A stretch of DNA of 64,000 nucleotides. Source: Sequoia sempervirens (Eukaryota; Streptophyta; Pinopsida; Cupressales; Cupressaceae). The notes beneath the pieces are model-generated. The model did not search any database. It was not told the DNA's origin and was given only the letters and a program-made list of their open reading frames with translations. The stretch lies in assembly GCA_007258455.2 (NCBI GenBank), contig VDFB02358134.1, forward strand, positions 213,303,314 through 213,367,313, written 5' to 3'. Both the position numbers and the translations under genes were made by a program. Below are positions 34,321-45,241 of the stretch, piece after piece (within the stretch, counting starts at the first letter, position 1; each line of letters starts with the position of its first letter).

Positions 34321-35124
34321 TGGGTATGTGCAGGATCATCATGGAAAAAACAACCCCTTAAGTGGCTAAAAGTTTAGAAAAATCAGAGTTAGGAAACTTG
34401 ACGTAAAATTTTGAATAAGTTATCTATATTATTTCAAAAATATGTAAGAATAGCATCTGTAGAAAATTGAATGTAGTTTCTAAACTACTAGGTTTATTTA
34501 AGAAAAAAAAATCTATTTGATGAAAATTTGAAATTTCAATGTACTAGTACTTAAATTTCAGGGAAAAAACAAGAAGTAGGTGTCTATTTGACCACCCTAA
34601 CCATAATAAAATGATCATATTTTTTTATAATATTTTAGATATAAGTAGAGAAATCATGTCCCGATGTGATGCATATTTTTTGTAACTTTTTTCCAAGTAA
34701 ATAATTAATTATGAATTTTTTATTACAACTTTTAAAAAATATAAAAACTCGTATGTATGACCACCTTAACTTGGTTAAAACTTCATGAAATTCAATTGAT
34801 TTATTTTTAATCCTATAGTATGTGAAGCATAGAATGTGACACATGTTTTGGATTCAAAAATTTTTATACCATTTGAAAGGTATAGATGTTTTTCAATTAG
34901 CTTATCAATCAGGACTTTAGTCATAATTCAAATAGAAAATAAATAATAATTATTTATTAAATTCAAAGTAAAGTATAATTTATATTGGTGGAAAGCTGAG
35001 AATCTCCTTTAAAAACCCTTTTCGTTTCATTAATTTTGGGTAAAAAATATGTTGTCAACGACATACCGTACACATACCCATCATATCGCCACTTTTTGGC
35101 CCATCATGATCCTACACATACTTG
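34321..35124. mobile_element. 0.8-kb TIR element (MITE-like), copy 1
   Basis: Ends TGGGTATGTGCAGGATCATCATGG and the near-complement CATCATGATCCTACACATACTTG. Interior AT-rich and non-coding. It aligns along its length with 63186-63971. CATGCA flanks both ends (34315-34320 and 35125-35130), a candidate 6-bp duplication, though the right CATGCA is native copia sequence. Stops and A/T runs exclude a transposase, so it is non-autonomous. Confidence 0.8.
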
Positions 35125-35710
35125 CATGCAAGATTTCAAGCTAATCCTAAAGAAACCCATGTGAAGGTAGTCAGAAGAATCTTCATATACTTGAAAAGTA
35201 CTTTGGATTATGGTTTATGGTATCCAAAAGGTAATGAATTTGATTTGAGTGCTTACACTAATGTTGATTCAGCTGGTTTTTTCGATGATATAAGTACAAA
35301 TGGTGGTGATTTATTTTTATGAAGAAGATTGGTTTCATGGAATAGTAAGAAGCATGATTTAGTATCCTTGTCCACTGCAGAAGAAAATTATATTGTTGCA
35401 ACATCATGTTTTCCTCAACTAATGTGGATGAAGTAAACATTGAAGGATATCAAGATACAATATGATGAGCCTATTCCTATTTTGTATGATAACAAAATTG
35501 CTATCAATATTTCCAAGAATATGGCGATGCATTCTAGAACCAAGCACATATCAATAAAGTATCAATTTTTGAGAGAGAAGGTTGCAAATAAATAAGTCAA
35601 GTTGGAATGTGTTCCTACAAAATATATCACATTGCAGATATCTTCACAAAGGCTCTTGCAAAAGATACATTTGAGTATCTCTAGTAGAAGTTAGGGGTAG
35701 TTTCCTCTCC
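35125..35710 (+). pseudogene. RNase H remnant of copia-2
   Basis: MHARFQANPKETH, VVRRIFIYLKSTLDYGLWYP, LSAYTNVDSAGFFDD (first catalytic Asp of TDAD is Asn), NSKKHDLVSLSTAEENY, then after stops PIPILYDNKIAINISKN and ADIFTKALAKDTFEYL. Ends just before the polypurine region. Confidence 0.88.
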
Positions 35711-35984
35711 TTGTTAGATGCATAGTTGGTGCATTTTTTTAGGGGGGTAATTCATGCCATATCCTTTTTCCTAGATTGATGGTGGCTAAATCTTAGGAGA
35801 TTTGGTAGTGTTTGTTGCTAATAGGGGGATCCTATAAGCTATTTCAAGAATGAGAGAATGTACGTCAAATGGGGGGGAAGGTTAAAGAGGAGAAAGTGTG
35901 CTTAAAAAGGGAGAGAATTTTTTTCCCTATGTCCTTGATGTCAAAGGGGGAGAAGAGTGCATGTCAGATTAGTTTTTTCATAAA

Positions 35985-36003
35985 TTCTAAAGGGGAAGAT
36001 TTT
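35985..36003 (+). other. Polypurine tract of copia-2
   Basis: AAAGGGGAAGAT touches the 3' LTR start. Earlier GGGGGAG-like runs lie at 35825, 35868 and 35946, the same multi-tract layout as copia-1. Confidence 0.7.
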
Positions 36004-37849
36004 TGCACTATAGTTGTCATTGATGTGAGAAGTATGTTGGAGTTGGTTGCACTTTGGTTGTCTGTGTTGTAGTATGGCTATTTGGTTTCCATAGACTATA
36101 AGAAATGCTTTGCATTTCTCTGATGGTGATGTTGTGTCCTTATGGTTTGGAAGTTAGCTTCATATAATTTTAGAGAATGCATGATCCAAGTTTCATGAAC
36201 TGTTTGGATTATATGAAAGGTGTTTTGCTAGTGACAATTTGAAGATAATATTGTTTTTGTGAGGAAGCTTCTAGAGGTGCAAAGTTTGGCTCTAAATTCC
36301 TCTGTATTTGTAGATATGGTTATGTGGAAAAGAAGTTAATGTTTTTGAGTTGTAAAGGTTTTATATCCAAAGTTTCATATCATTTTTCCTTCCATAGAAA
36401 AGGTTGTAAATGATAGAGTGCATGACTGTATTGTACAGTGGATAGTTTCAGTGTTTCTTGGCTTGTGCCAACTTGTTGCTATATGAAGTGATGAATTGGT
36501 TGGTGGAGAGTGTTTCTAAATATCATGTGATGTTTTTTGTTACTCTACATAGTGTTTTATGGTTTATCCACCATAGGTTGTGGTCCAAAATGAAGGTGTT
36601 GCTAGGTTATGCTTTTGCTTGGACAACTGGAATATATTGAAGGTGTGTGCCACAAGTTCAAGGATGCACAAAGTGCAAGAAGTTTTTGAATATTTTTTAT
36701 GGGTCATGTTAACTCATTTGTGAGAAGCACAATTAATGTTTAATCATGCATGTGTCTAGCCAAGGTGAAATAGCTGAAATGCTACAAGTTTCATATTTTC
36801 TTTCTTAAGCTAGACCTATTTCAAATATGTGAAGCATGAAAATGTTGTTCATTGAATATTGATGTTGTGAAGGCTTTTTAGGACCAGGTTAAGCATGTTT
36901 TGTAATCAGCAAGGCATGTTCCTCATCCTAGTGTTGTGTGTAGACCGATTGGGTATTGCCCTCTACATATTTCATGATATTTGACCTTTGGCTGACTTGT
37001 AATTGTAATATTCTTATTGTTTTTGGCCAACATGTAATGTGATCAATGCCATATCATGTATATATTATAAACCTAGTTGATCTAAGTGGGGTGTGATTGT
37101 AAGAGGTTTGAATTGAGTATTTGTAATGCATTATGATGTTTATGTAAGATGCTTAAGGAGAAAGAGAAAAAGTGGAAGATCCTTTCCAAATTCAAGTTAA
37201 TCATATTTTTGTGATAGAAGGGAAGTAAAGAGTCTACCCAATTGATTGTTGGAGGTTGTCAGCCAAAGGAAAAACTTCTTGAAGGCTGAAAGTAGTGAGC
37301 CAATAAGCTACAAAGAAAGTATTTGAAGAAGTTGCAGAAGAGTTGTCAAAGTAGAATTGAAATCATCAAAAGAGAAGGGAAAAAGAAAAATTACAATAAT
37401 CAAAGGATTGAGCTTCATTGTTAGATTTAGATAGTAGAAGGAAAGTCATGCTATAATATTTTATGAGTTTTTTCTCAATTTAGGGAGTAGTTGATTCCTT
37501 GGGTTGAAGCTCTAAAAGAAACTTTGCATGGAGTTGTAGCTTCTCTGTGAGTGACCCTAAAACCTTTGTACGAGGAGTAGTAGCTTCCTTGGGTTGTAGC
37601 CCTAAAAAAAATTTGCAACTGTGATTCATTTGGGAGGCTAGATTAGGATAGTATCTCCTAGCAAATTTTCTCTTCGTGTTTTTTCCCCTATGGGGTTTTC
37701 TATGTATATCTGGTGTTGTGTGGCATTGTGCATTGTTTCTTTCATTTTTCTATTTGTGTTGTAAATTTTAAGTTTTAGTTTTCTCTAGAGAGTTTGAGAT
37801 TTGATTGAATACTAATTCAACCTCCTCTTAGTATTCTAGTGTGTGTTCA
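36004..37849 (+). repeat. 3' LTR of copia-2
   Basis: Starts TGCACTATAGTTGTCATTG and ends TGTGTGTTCA. Uninterrupted, 1846 bp. Contains TATATTATAAACCTAGTTGATC near 37060, present in both LTRs and a possible promoter region. No coding capacity. Confidence 0.88.
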
Positions 37850-38935
37850 AGAGAGACACTTTTGATTTCAACTAGCCTTAGAAATCATCCCCAAGATATT
37901 ACAATGTTGGCACTTTATGATTAGTGTGATCACAAGGCTTTATCTAGACTATAATGCTTAGTAGGCCCACAATGGATGAAAATACAAGTTTTGATACAAA
38001 ATGAACCTAGAATAAAAATATAGAAAAAATTAGCCTTGTATTTGTGTAGTTCTCTTCAACACCTTTCTAATGTCTATTCATTTTCAAAAAATGGAGCTCT
38101 AGGGTGAAAGTTATGGCCTATTGAAAAAATTGCAACAAATAGCTTCAACATACAATAACTAGAAGAAAATGGAAAATTTTATTTTCAATACCTCTATGGA
38201 TGGAAATTTCTCATCTCCTACTTTTTGATAATATCTCGTTTTCCAAAAATAGAGATCGTGGAAAAAAAATGATTTTTTAAAAAATGACTAGAATTAGCCT
38301 ATAGTGATGACCCTCCCAACAAAACAATTTTTTTTCCAAAAAACAAATTTATCTAAAAGAGACAAATTTTATATCAAAGTTAAGGGTTTTTGGACCATTT
38401 GAGCACAATCGAAAGGTCTGTTTGGACAAAAAAATCTCTATTAATTTTTTTTTACACCAAATCTAATCTTTAAACCCATTTTTCTATTATGTAATATGGT
38501 GGCCAAGACAAATGAAACAAAATCCAAATCTAATTTTCTCGATCCTCCCAAACACAATGGGATAGTAAAAAATGCTACCACTATAGTCAAAATAGTTGCA
38601 GTCACTAGATCTCACCAGAAACACACATGAAAATATAGGATTAATAAATCTTCATAATTCCTTTCTGATTCTCTAGATTGTATTGAAATGAAAGAGAAGA
38701 GCATATAGGAATTTACAAGATCATACAAAAAAACTCCAATCTCTTAATCAGGAATCCAAGTAATCAAAACTCTAAAAATATAATTTGTAATACCAAGTTA
38801 GAAATATAAAATAGATGAATAACCAAGATCTTTCTATAGGAAAGATAAATTTTAAAACTATAAATAAAATAACACATACAGACCCAAAATTCCAAGAGAT
38901 GTGCAAATGTGAAGATGACAATATTGTAATATTGC
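37850..38935. other. AT-rich DNA between copia-2 and element B
   Basis: No gene recognised. A TATAAATA (38858-38865, plus strand) and the general style suggest LTR-type DNA of another element, possibly the continuation of copia-4 or D, but I cannot align it. It ends in ATTGC, the left target-site copy of element B. Confidence 0.4.
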
Positions 38936-40283
38936 TGTATACCTTGATATTTCTATTGCTCTAAATGTGCAAAATAACTAAGAAATGTGAATGACAAAAT
39001 ACCAAGGACACCTCAAGATTAGCCTAAAGAGAGATAAAACAAGAAGGAAATGGACAAAACAAGATAGAAAAGATTTCACCTTCCTTGCTGTTGATGTCTC
39101 CTTGATTGGCCCTTGCTTGGAATTGATTGTGTGCTCCTTAGATGATGGATTGAGTGACTAAAATGCAAGATTCAATATGCAAGATGATTAACAAAGATGG
39201 TTAAATGATTGAAAAGGCTTGAGGATTCAAATGGACAGCATGTAGTTATGAGAATGTAAAAGTGTTTTGGAAAGCAAATGGGCAGCATGTAGTTGCTCAA
39301 ATCAAAAGTGTTGAAAATACCCTTGAGGAGGGGGTATTTATAGGAGAATTTGAATTCTCTAGAGAATTCAATGGTCAAGATTGATCCAACAAGGTCAAGA
39401 TGAAGGGCTATGGTGAGTTGAGAACCCACAAGCCCTCACATCTTGACATGTGGAGGGTGAAGTGGACAAGGGGATATGAGGTGTAAGTGAGGTGTCAAGA
39501 AGGTACATGAGGTGGAAAAAGGACATGCACCTTGGGGAGTGAGGATATTTCCACAAAAAGGGATTTCTTGTCCCCAAGTGGGAGTGAAAGGGACATTTGA
39601 GGAATTTTGAATTTCAAAAATCTACATAGGAAAAGGAAAGGTGGTTGGGGATATAAATGTGAATTAAAAATTCACATTCCTAGGAAAGTCTAAAAGATAA
39701 AAGATGGGCTCCAAAAAGGTGGGACTTGGTCACATGTGGAGATTGTGACAAGTCCAAGGTTGGTCACATGTGGAGATTGTGACAAGCCCAAGGTTCTAGA
39801 AGCCTTGGAAGGATGGAATGTGAATTAAAAATTCACATATAAAAGAGAGGAATCTAGGAAGAATAAAAAGGAATTAAAAATTCCTTTGGAGAATGATTAG
39901 GCTTAATTAATCAGTAATTAGAGGATAATTAGGGGCTAGTTAGGATTAAAAGCCAACTTGCAAAAGTTGGAGGATGTGACACATCCTAATCAAGGATTAG
40001 GCATGTGCACATCCTTAATGAAGAGACAGGAAATGGATTAGGATTAGATGAAAATGACATGTGAGGAATTAAATAAATGTAATATTTATTTAATTTATTT
40101 GATGAAAGGAGGATTAAAGAGGGTAAGGTATTTAATTATTAATTAAATACCTTAGGGATTTGGCATAATTAAAGATATTAATTAAATAATGGTAATATTA
40201 CTTAATTAACTCAGGATAAGAGGATGTTTAAATGAAAAGTGATAAATTTGGATAAATTAAGTGTCCAAATTTGGATGTCTACA
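38936..40283 (-). repeat. 3' LTR of element B
   Basis: 1348 bp; on the minus strand opens TGTAGACATCC and ends AAGGTATACA. Carries the 22-bp palindrome at 39350-39371 and TATAAATA at 39335-39342 (minus). Includes a local tandem repeat of GGTCACATGTGGAGATTGTG near 39730-39780. Confidence 0.95.
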
Positions 40284-40298
40284 TTTTCCCCTCTTTGA
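40284..40298 (-). other. Polypurine tract of element B
   Basis: On the minus strand TCAAAGAGGGGAAAA touches the 3' LTR. The adjoining TTTGAAATGATGCTACTT stretch matches that in element A. Confidence 0.88.
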
Positions 40299-42000
40299 GA
40301 TGGTGTTACGAAGTAGCATCATTTCAAAGAATATTAAAATATAGAACCTAGAAGAAGATGGTTAGATTGGAGAAGATGCCCCAATCATCCGAGGAGTGAC
40401 TAGGAAGGGAAAAAGAAAATGATGAAAATTAGGGATGAAGGATGCCCCCTCAAGAGGACACGCGGGTTGAAGAGAACACGTGTGTGCTCTTGAAATAGAT
40501 GATGTGATGCCAAGGGAGATGAGGAAGATGATGCAAGGTGATGGGGAAGAGAGTAAGTGATATGGAGATGGATGAAGCACAAATGGATTTGAGGACAAAA
40601 GGTGATGTTGCCCCAGTCACAGTACAAGCCAAAATGGGTTGATGATGGATGGAGTGTTGTCAATGAGGGAATGAAGGATCCTGAAATAACACGAGGATAG
40701 GGAAGGATACATCCCACTGAGTGGTATTGATGAGGGAATGATACATCCCAAAACACCACTAAAGGATAGGGAGGAATACCTCCTGATGATGATGAAAGTG
40801 TTGTTGATGAGGGAAGGATACATCCCAAAATGACACCAAGGGGATAGGGAATGATAATAATGGATGATGATGATGATGATGGGTCAAGGCTAGTAACGAG
40901 ACTGGGGACAAGACCAAGGATATGATGAGATGATTCAGGAAAAATGGAAGGGATGGTGGTTGGACAGAGATGTGAGATAAGGATGAAGGATGAATGGATG
41001 GGGGATATATGCAAAATGATGGAATGGAGAATGAAATGCAATCTTAATGCAATTTGCCATCTTTGGAGCATTGATTTTTTCTATAGCATAAGACACTAAG
41101 TGCCAGGGTATGTGGAACCAAGGCGTAATAGTGTCTAATGCATGAAATAAACACAACAGACAAGAAGGCTATCCCAACACCCCAAGGTCAGAAAGACCTT
41201 GGTCGGGCCAGGTATTGAAATAACCACAAGCACAAAAGGATGCCCCAGCATAACACAAGACCTCGGGGATCTTGGTGGGTACTACGTGGGACAACCAAGA
41301 AGACACAATCAAATAAAAGATCAAGATATGCCCCTATGTGGACCAATCAAAACATGCCATAATATGATGGATCATGGCGGCCTTGACAAGTGATGATAGG
41401 GAGCTCAAATGATAAACAAAAGCCAAAAGCATCAAAAGATCGCAATCAATTTCAAATGTCCTTTGCCATAGGATCAATGGATGGATGGGATTGATGAGGT
41501 CTGTTAGGAAGGATGCATCCTGTTGAGACCGATGATGGGTGCTAAGCTAAAAAAATTGATATGATGCAGGATATTCAGAACTGATTGGATTTGATGATAC
41601 AAGTGGATCTTGTTTGTTAAGAACCAGCTAGATGAGGGCATAGCTTGACGACACGACACACGATAGGAGACTAACACATCCTAGCAACCTAGGGGCTCGG
41701 GGGTCAATCAAAGATTAGCCTTGCCTACGTGGAAGCGCAGAGCCCTCGTAGTTCGATAAAAGGCTGATGACGGACTATGATGGAGATTTTGATAGATGAC
41801 CAAGATAGGATGGAGAACAAGAGAAAAGTGGACAATATAGATCGATGATGGATGGAACCCCGGGGGCAAATCAAATGATTGACCTTGCCTACGTGAAAGC
41901 GCAGGGGCAACATAGTTCGATAGAAGGCCAAAGACAAGTGATGGATGAAAGATGATGAGATAACCCTAGATAAGGGGATAAAATGATGGAACAAGATAGA
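40299..42000 (-). other. 3' untranslated region of element B
   Basis: C/T-rich on the minus strand, homologous to A 14900-16600. Long Ser/Pro/His frames such as 40400-41071 come from low complexity and I do not call them. Contains the paired CACGTAGGCAAGGT motif in reverse (41710-41750 and 41880-41920), the AGACAC hairpin region near 41090-41145, and GAGGAAG/GATGATG runs. Confidence 0.65.
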
Positions 42001-42340
42001 CCTATTGGATTGGATTGGATTGGAGGATAGTGACTATATAAAGCTTAGGGATGGGATAGTTATCCAAATCATCAAAGATGAAGTGGGTGAATGATGTGCC
42101 ATATAGATGAATGATGAAGTGATGAACGATGAGATAGAAAAGATGTGCAAAAGAAGCAAAAGTGATGATGATAAGATAGATGACATTGGATTGCGTGGAG
42201 AAGAGCCTATAGCTAGATACTAATGACAAGGGATTATGAGATGGGATGAGGGGAGGGGAGAGGATGGGGGGAGGAAAAGGATTGTTTGGGTGGATTAGAT
42301 AGAGGGATAAGGATTTGGATGAGGAAAAGGTGACCAAATG
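42001..42340 (-). repeat. Internal duplicate, distal copy (element B)
   Basis: Minus strand CTCATCCCATCTC...CTTGTCATTAGTATCTAGC...GGCTCTTCTCCACGCA. Aligns with A 14530-14770 and with the second B copy at 43790-44215. Text that occurs once in A occurs twice in B. Confidence 0.75.
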
Positions 42341-43320
42341 GATAGATGACTGATTCTTGGAACTAGAAGGTGAAGGGTGGGAACAGGTGGAAGATTACTC
42401 ATAATGAGTAAATGATTGATCAAGATTATGGAATGAGAGTTTGAAATGGTAGGAGGTTTCATGAATGTTTGAGATGATGGGAGGTTTGATGAAATGTTGA
42501 GAGGATAGATGAAGGTTCGAAGTAGATGAATGGTTACATGGAATGAGTGAATGGATTTATTAGAATGGATGAATAGGACAAAATTGAAGAAGATGGAGGG
42601 AGGGAACTTAAGACTTTGTTGGGTATCCGAAGACATTGACTGCAAATGGATGAAAGCCCAGATTAGGGGTTTGGCTAAGCTCAGATTGGGATAAGATTAA
42701 AGCTCAGATGAGGATTGGATTGAAGACTAGAATGATTGAAGGATATGATTGGATTGATTCTACACCGAGTTGGGGGGCTTAAGGGATGTAAGGTGTTGAC
42801 AAGCAGATTTTCCCAAATTTGGCAATTTTTAAAAATTGTCAAATTTTGCCATTTTAGGAAACTTCATGGTCATATGTTTGAGAGTCCCATTTTTTTCCAA
42901 GAAATACCCATTGGTGAGATAGGATGAATTGCCAACTAACATCCCAGATTTGAGATATGCATTTCAAGTTATGAGCAAAAACAATTTTTCAAAATGTTGG
43001 AAAAAAACACTAAATTGGGATTTTGAGGGTCAAGATGAAACTTTCAGGCCCCGAAAATGGGTCAAAACGGGTTCCAACTAATTTCAAACAAAACCAGTTG
43101 GAAATCCACTCGTTATCGCGTAACGAAACTACCCATCAAATTTTAGCTCAAACGGACACCCGAGTAAAAAGTTATGGCCTCCGGAAGCTTGGGTGTAAAA
43201 ATCAAAAATCAATTTTGAAAATTTCAAGACATGGGTTTTGTTCGTGAGGAAAAATAATGAAATGGGTCGGGATTGGTTTTTTGAAAAAGATAATAAAAAT
43301 GTGGGTTTTGGGGGCAAGGT
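42341..43320 (-). other. Conserved non-coding block of the A/B family, relocated
   Basis: Same orientation relative to the element as A 8840-9425 plus a short form of the A 9470-10280 array, but placed after the Pro-rich frame instead of before it. The plus-strand frame 42736-42927 (63 codons) matches A's antisense frame 9147-9338 in length; I regard it as incidental to DNA conservation. Confidence 0.7.
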
Positions 43321-43339
43321 TGGGCTGGTAGAAGGCTAG

Positions 43340-43710
43340 CCATGGTAGAGTTCCGCCCCTCTGTAGGGGGCGGTTCCGCCCTACGACGGGGTGGTTCCTC
43401 CCCTCTGCAGTGGGGCGGTTCTGCCTCACGATGGGGCAGTTCCGCCCCTCTGCAGGGGGCAGTTCTACCCTGCGATAGGGCGGTTCTGCCCCTCTGCAGT
43501 GGGGCGGTTTCGCCCCGAGACAGGGCGGTTCTGCCCCTCTGCAGGGGGCGGTTCCGCCCTACGATGGGGCGGTTCTGCCCCTTTGCAGTGGGGCAGTTCT
43601 GCCCCGCGACAGGGCGGTTCCGCCCTGACTGTGGGCGGTTCCGCCCCTCTGCAGTGGGGCGGTTCTGCCCCGCGACAGGGCGGTTCCACCCTACTGCGGC
43701 GGGGGGAGCC
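43340..43710. repeat. GC-rich minisatellite array 3 of element B
   Basis: About 15 units of 20-25 bp, GGGCGGTTCCGCCCCTCTGCAGT with variants. GGGCGG/CCGCCC makes each unit self-complementary. All six frames stay open over much of it (Arg/Pro/Gly-rich products), an expected effect of the repeat. About 70% G+C in an otherwise AT-rich window. Confidence 0.9.
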
Positions 43711-43789
43711 AAAGGGTAGGATAGAGGAATACAAGGGGGGGTTGTGAAAATGATGGAGAAATAGGAAAAAATGATGGAGGGATGGGGGT

Positions 43790-44215
43790 ATTTATGAAAA
43801 AGGATGAAGGGATGGGATAGTGATTATTAAAATGGCTTGGGATGATGATATGATAAATAGATGAGTGATGAAAAGTGATAGGGGATTAGAAAGATGTGCA
43901 AGAGAAGCAGGGGTGATGACGATGAGATAAATAGCATTGGGTAGCATGGGGGGAGGCCTATAGCCAAATACCAATGACAAGGGATTGTGAGATGGGATGA
44001 GATGGGATGAGGATAAAGATGGCAGATTGAAGAAAGATATGGGGGAGGGGAGGGATTGTTTGGATGGATGGGAATATAAGGACTGGGAGATGAAAGGGAT
44101 GTTAGGATAGCTGGATACAAAGAGAAGGATGGGGAGATGTAAGGGACGCTGTGATAGATGGATAGGGATAGAAGGATTGGGAGATGAAAGGGATGCTAGG
44201 ATAGATAGATACAAA
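43790..44215 (-). repeat. Internal duplicate, proximal copy (element B)
   Basis: Minus strand CTCATCCCATCTCACAATCC and TTGTCATTGGTATTTGGC, closer to A 14530-14770 than the distal copy is. With 42001-42340 it brackets the relocated block. Confidence 0.75.
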
Positions 44216-44535
44216 GATATAGATGGGGAGATGGAAGGGATGCTATGATAGATGGATAGGGAGATGAGGGGATGCTATGATAGATGGGTAGGGAGATGAA
44301 GGGATGTTGTTATAGATAGATAGGGACAGAAGGATTGGGAGATGAAAGGGATGCTAGGATAGGTGGATACGAAGAAAATGATGGGGAGATAGAAGGGATG
44401 CTATGATAGATGGATACGAAGAAAAGGATGGGGAGATAGAAGGGATGCTATGATAGATGGATAGGGAGATGAAGGGATGTTGTGATAGATGGATAGGGAG
44501 ATGAAGGGATGCTATGATAGATGGATGTCTCCAAG
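44095..44535. repeat. Tandem array of a GATAGATGGATAGGGAGATGA unit
   Basis: About ten units of 36-60 bp reading GGGATGCTATGATAGATGG. The A counterpart (14380-14530) has only two or three units. No coding value. Confidence 0.85.
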
Positions 44536-45241
44536 GACTATGTCACAAAGGAAGCAGATGCCCCCACTCTAGATATGTCATATACGATGAGGCATGAGGG
44601 ATGGAAGACGAGTGGATGGGAAGATAAAGGAGATAATTAGATGAGGATAGGATGGGTGGCTAAGGAATATGATAGAGCATGGATGAAGGGGATGTATACC
44701 AATAGGTGTCCAAAGCATGCATAGATAGGTGCCCCTATTTTGATCAAGATCACAAGAAGGATGGAGGGAAATGGGATAAATGGGATATACATGGGATATG
44801 ATGGTAGGATGCAGAAGATAGGTGGGATGGGGATGTATGAAGAGTGACTGATAACAGTGAAAGACTTCCGCATAGCCGTTTACAGCGATGGAGGAACGCG
44901 ATATCGAAGTTGCCCCTCTATGTATGGGGATTTACACATGACGCCTCTATTTTCCGTGTTTTCATCATGGTACTTATCCAAGGCGCTTGTTTGCCAAGTT
45001 TTCACCATTGGACGAATTATTTCTCTTTACTATTTTTTTTTTTTGTTTTTGGATTTTTGGAGTTTTGTGGATAGCAAGGGGATGAAAATGGGTAAGGATA
45101 GGGATGTTGATAAGGGGATTTAGAAGACAAGCGATAAGGATATGGATGAAGGACTCAAGCATCAAGTTCTATACTAGGTAGTAAGAGCCCATGTTTGAAG
45201 TGACTGTTGGATGTTGGTACAACCGTATTAGGCTAAATGGA

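Larger units (their letters stand above)
27041..37849 (+). mobile_element. Copia-2: near-complete Ty1/copia element with nested insertions
   Basis: LTR (27041-30860), PBS, Gag, protease, integrase, reverse transcriptase, RNase H, purine tract and 3' LTR (36004-37849) in canonical copia order. It is dead: stops and frameshifts in every domain, protease catalytic Asp lost, YVDD deleted. Three later insertions: 27823-29754, 33301-33655 and 34321-35124. A flanking AGAGACAC occurs on both sides (about 27026 and 37852), but on the left it is about ten bases away from the LTR, so I do not call a clean target duplication. Confidence 0.9.

Noticed and set aside
27022..37860. AGAGACAC on both sides of copia-2 as a target duplication
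   Set aside because: On the left it is about ten bases from the LTR start, so it does not fit a normal 5-bp duplication. Kept only as a remark.
40400..41071. 223-codon Ser/His/Ile-rich frame in the B 3' region
   Set aside because: Low-complexity CATCC DNA; the A equivalent (15875-16282) differs in start, stop and frame, so there is no sign of selection.
43224..43747. Several overlapping 75-160 codon frames on both strands, Arg/Pro/Gly-rich
   Set aside because: They lie in the GC-rich minisatellite, where all frames stay open for compositional reasons; no start context or shared product between A and B.
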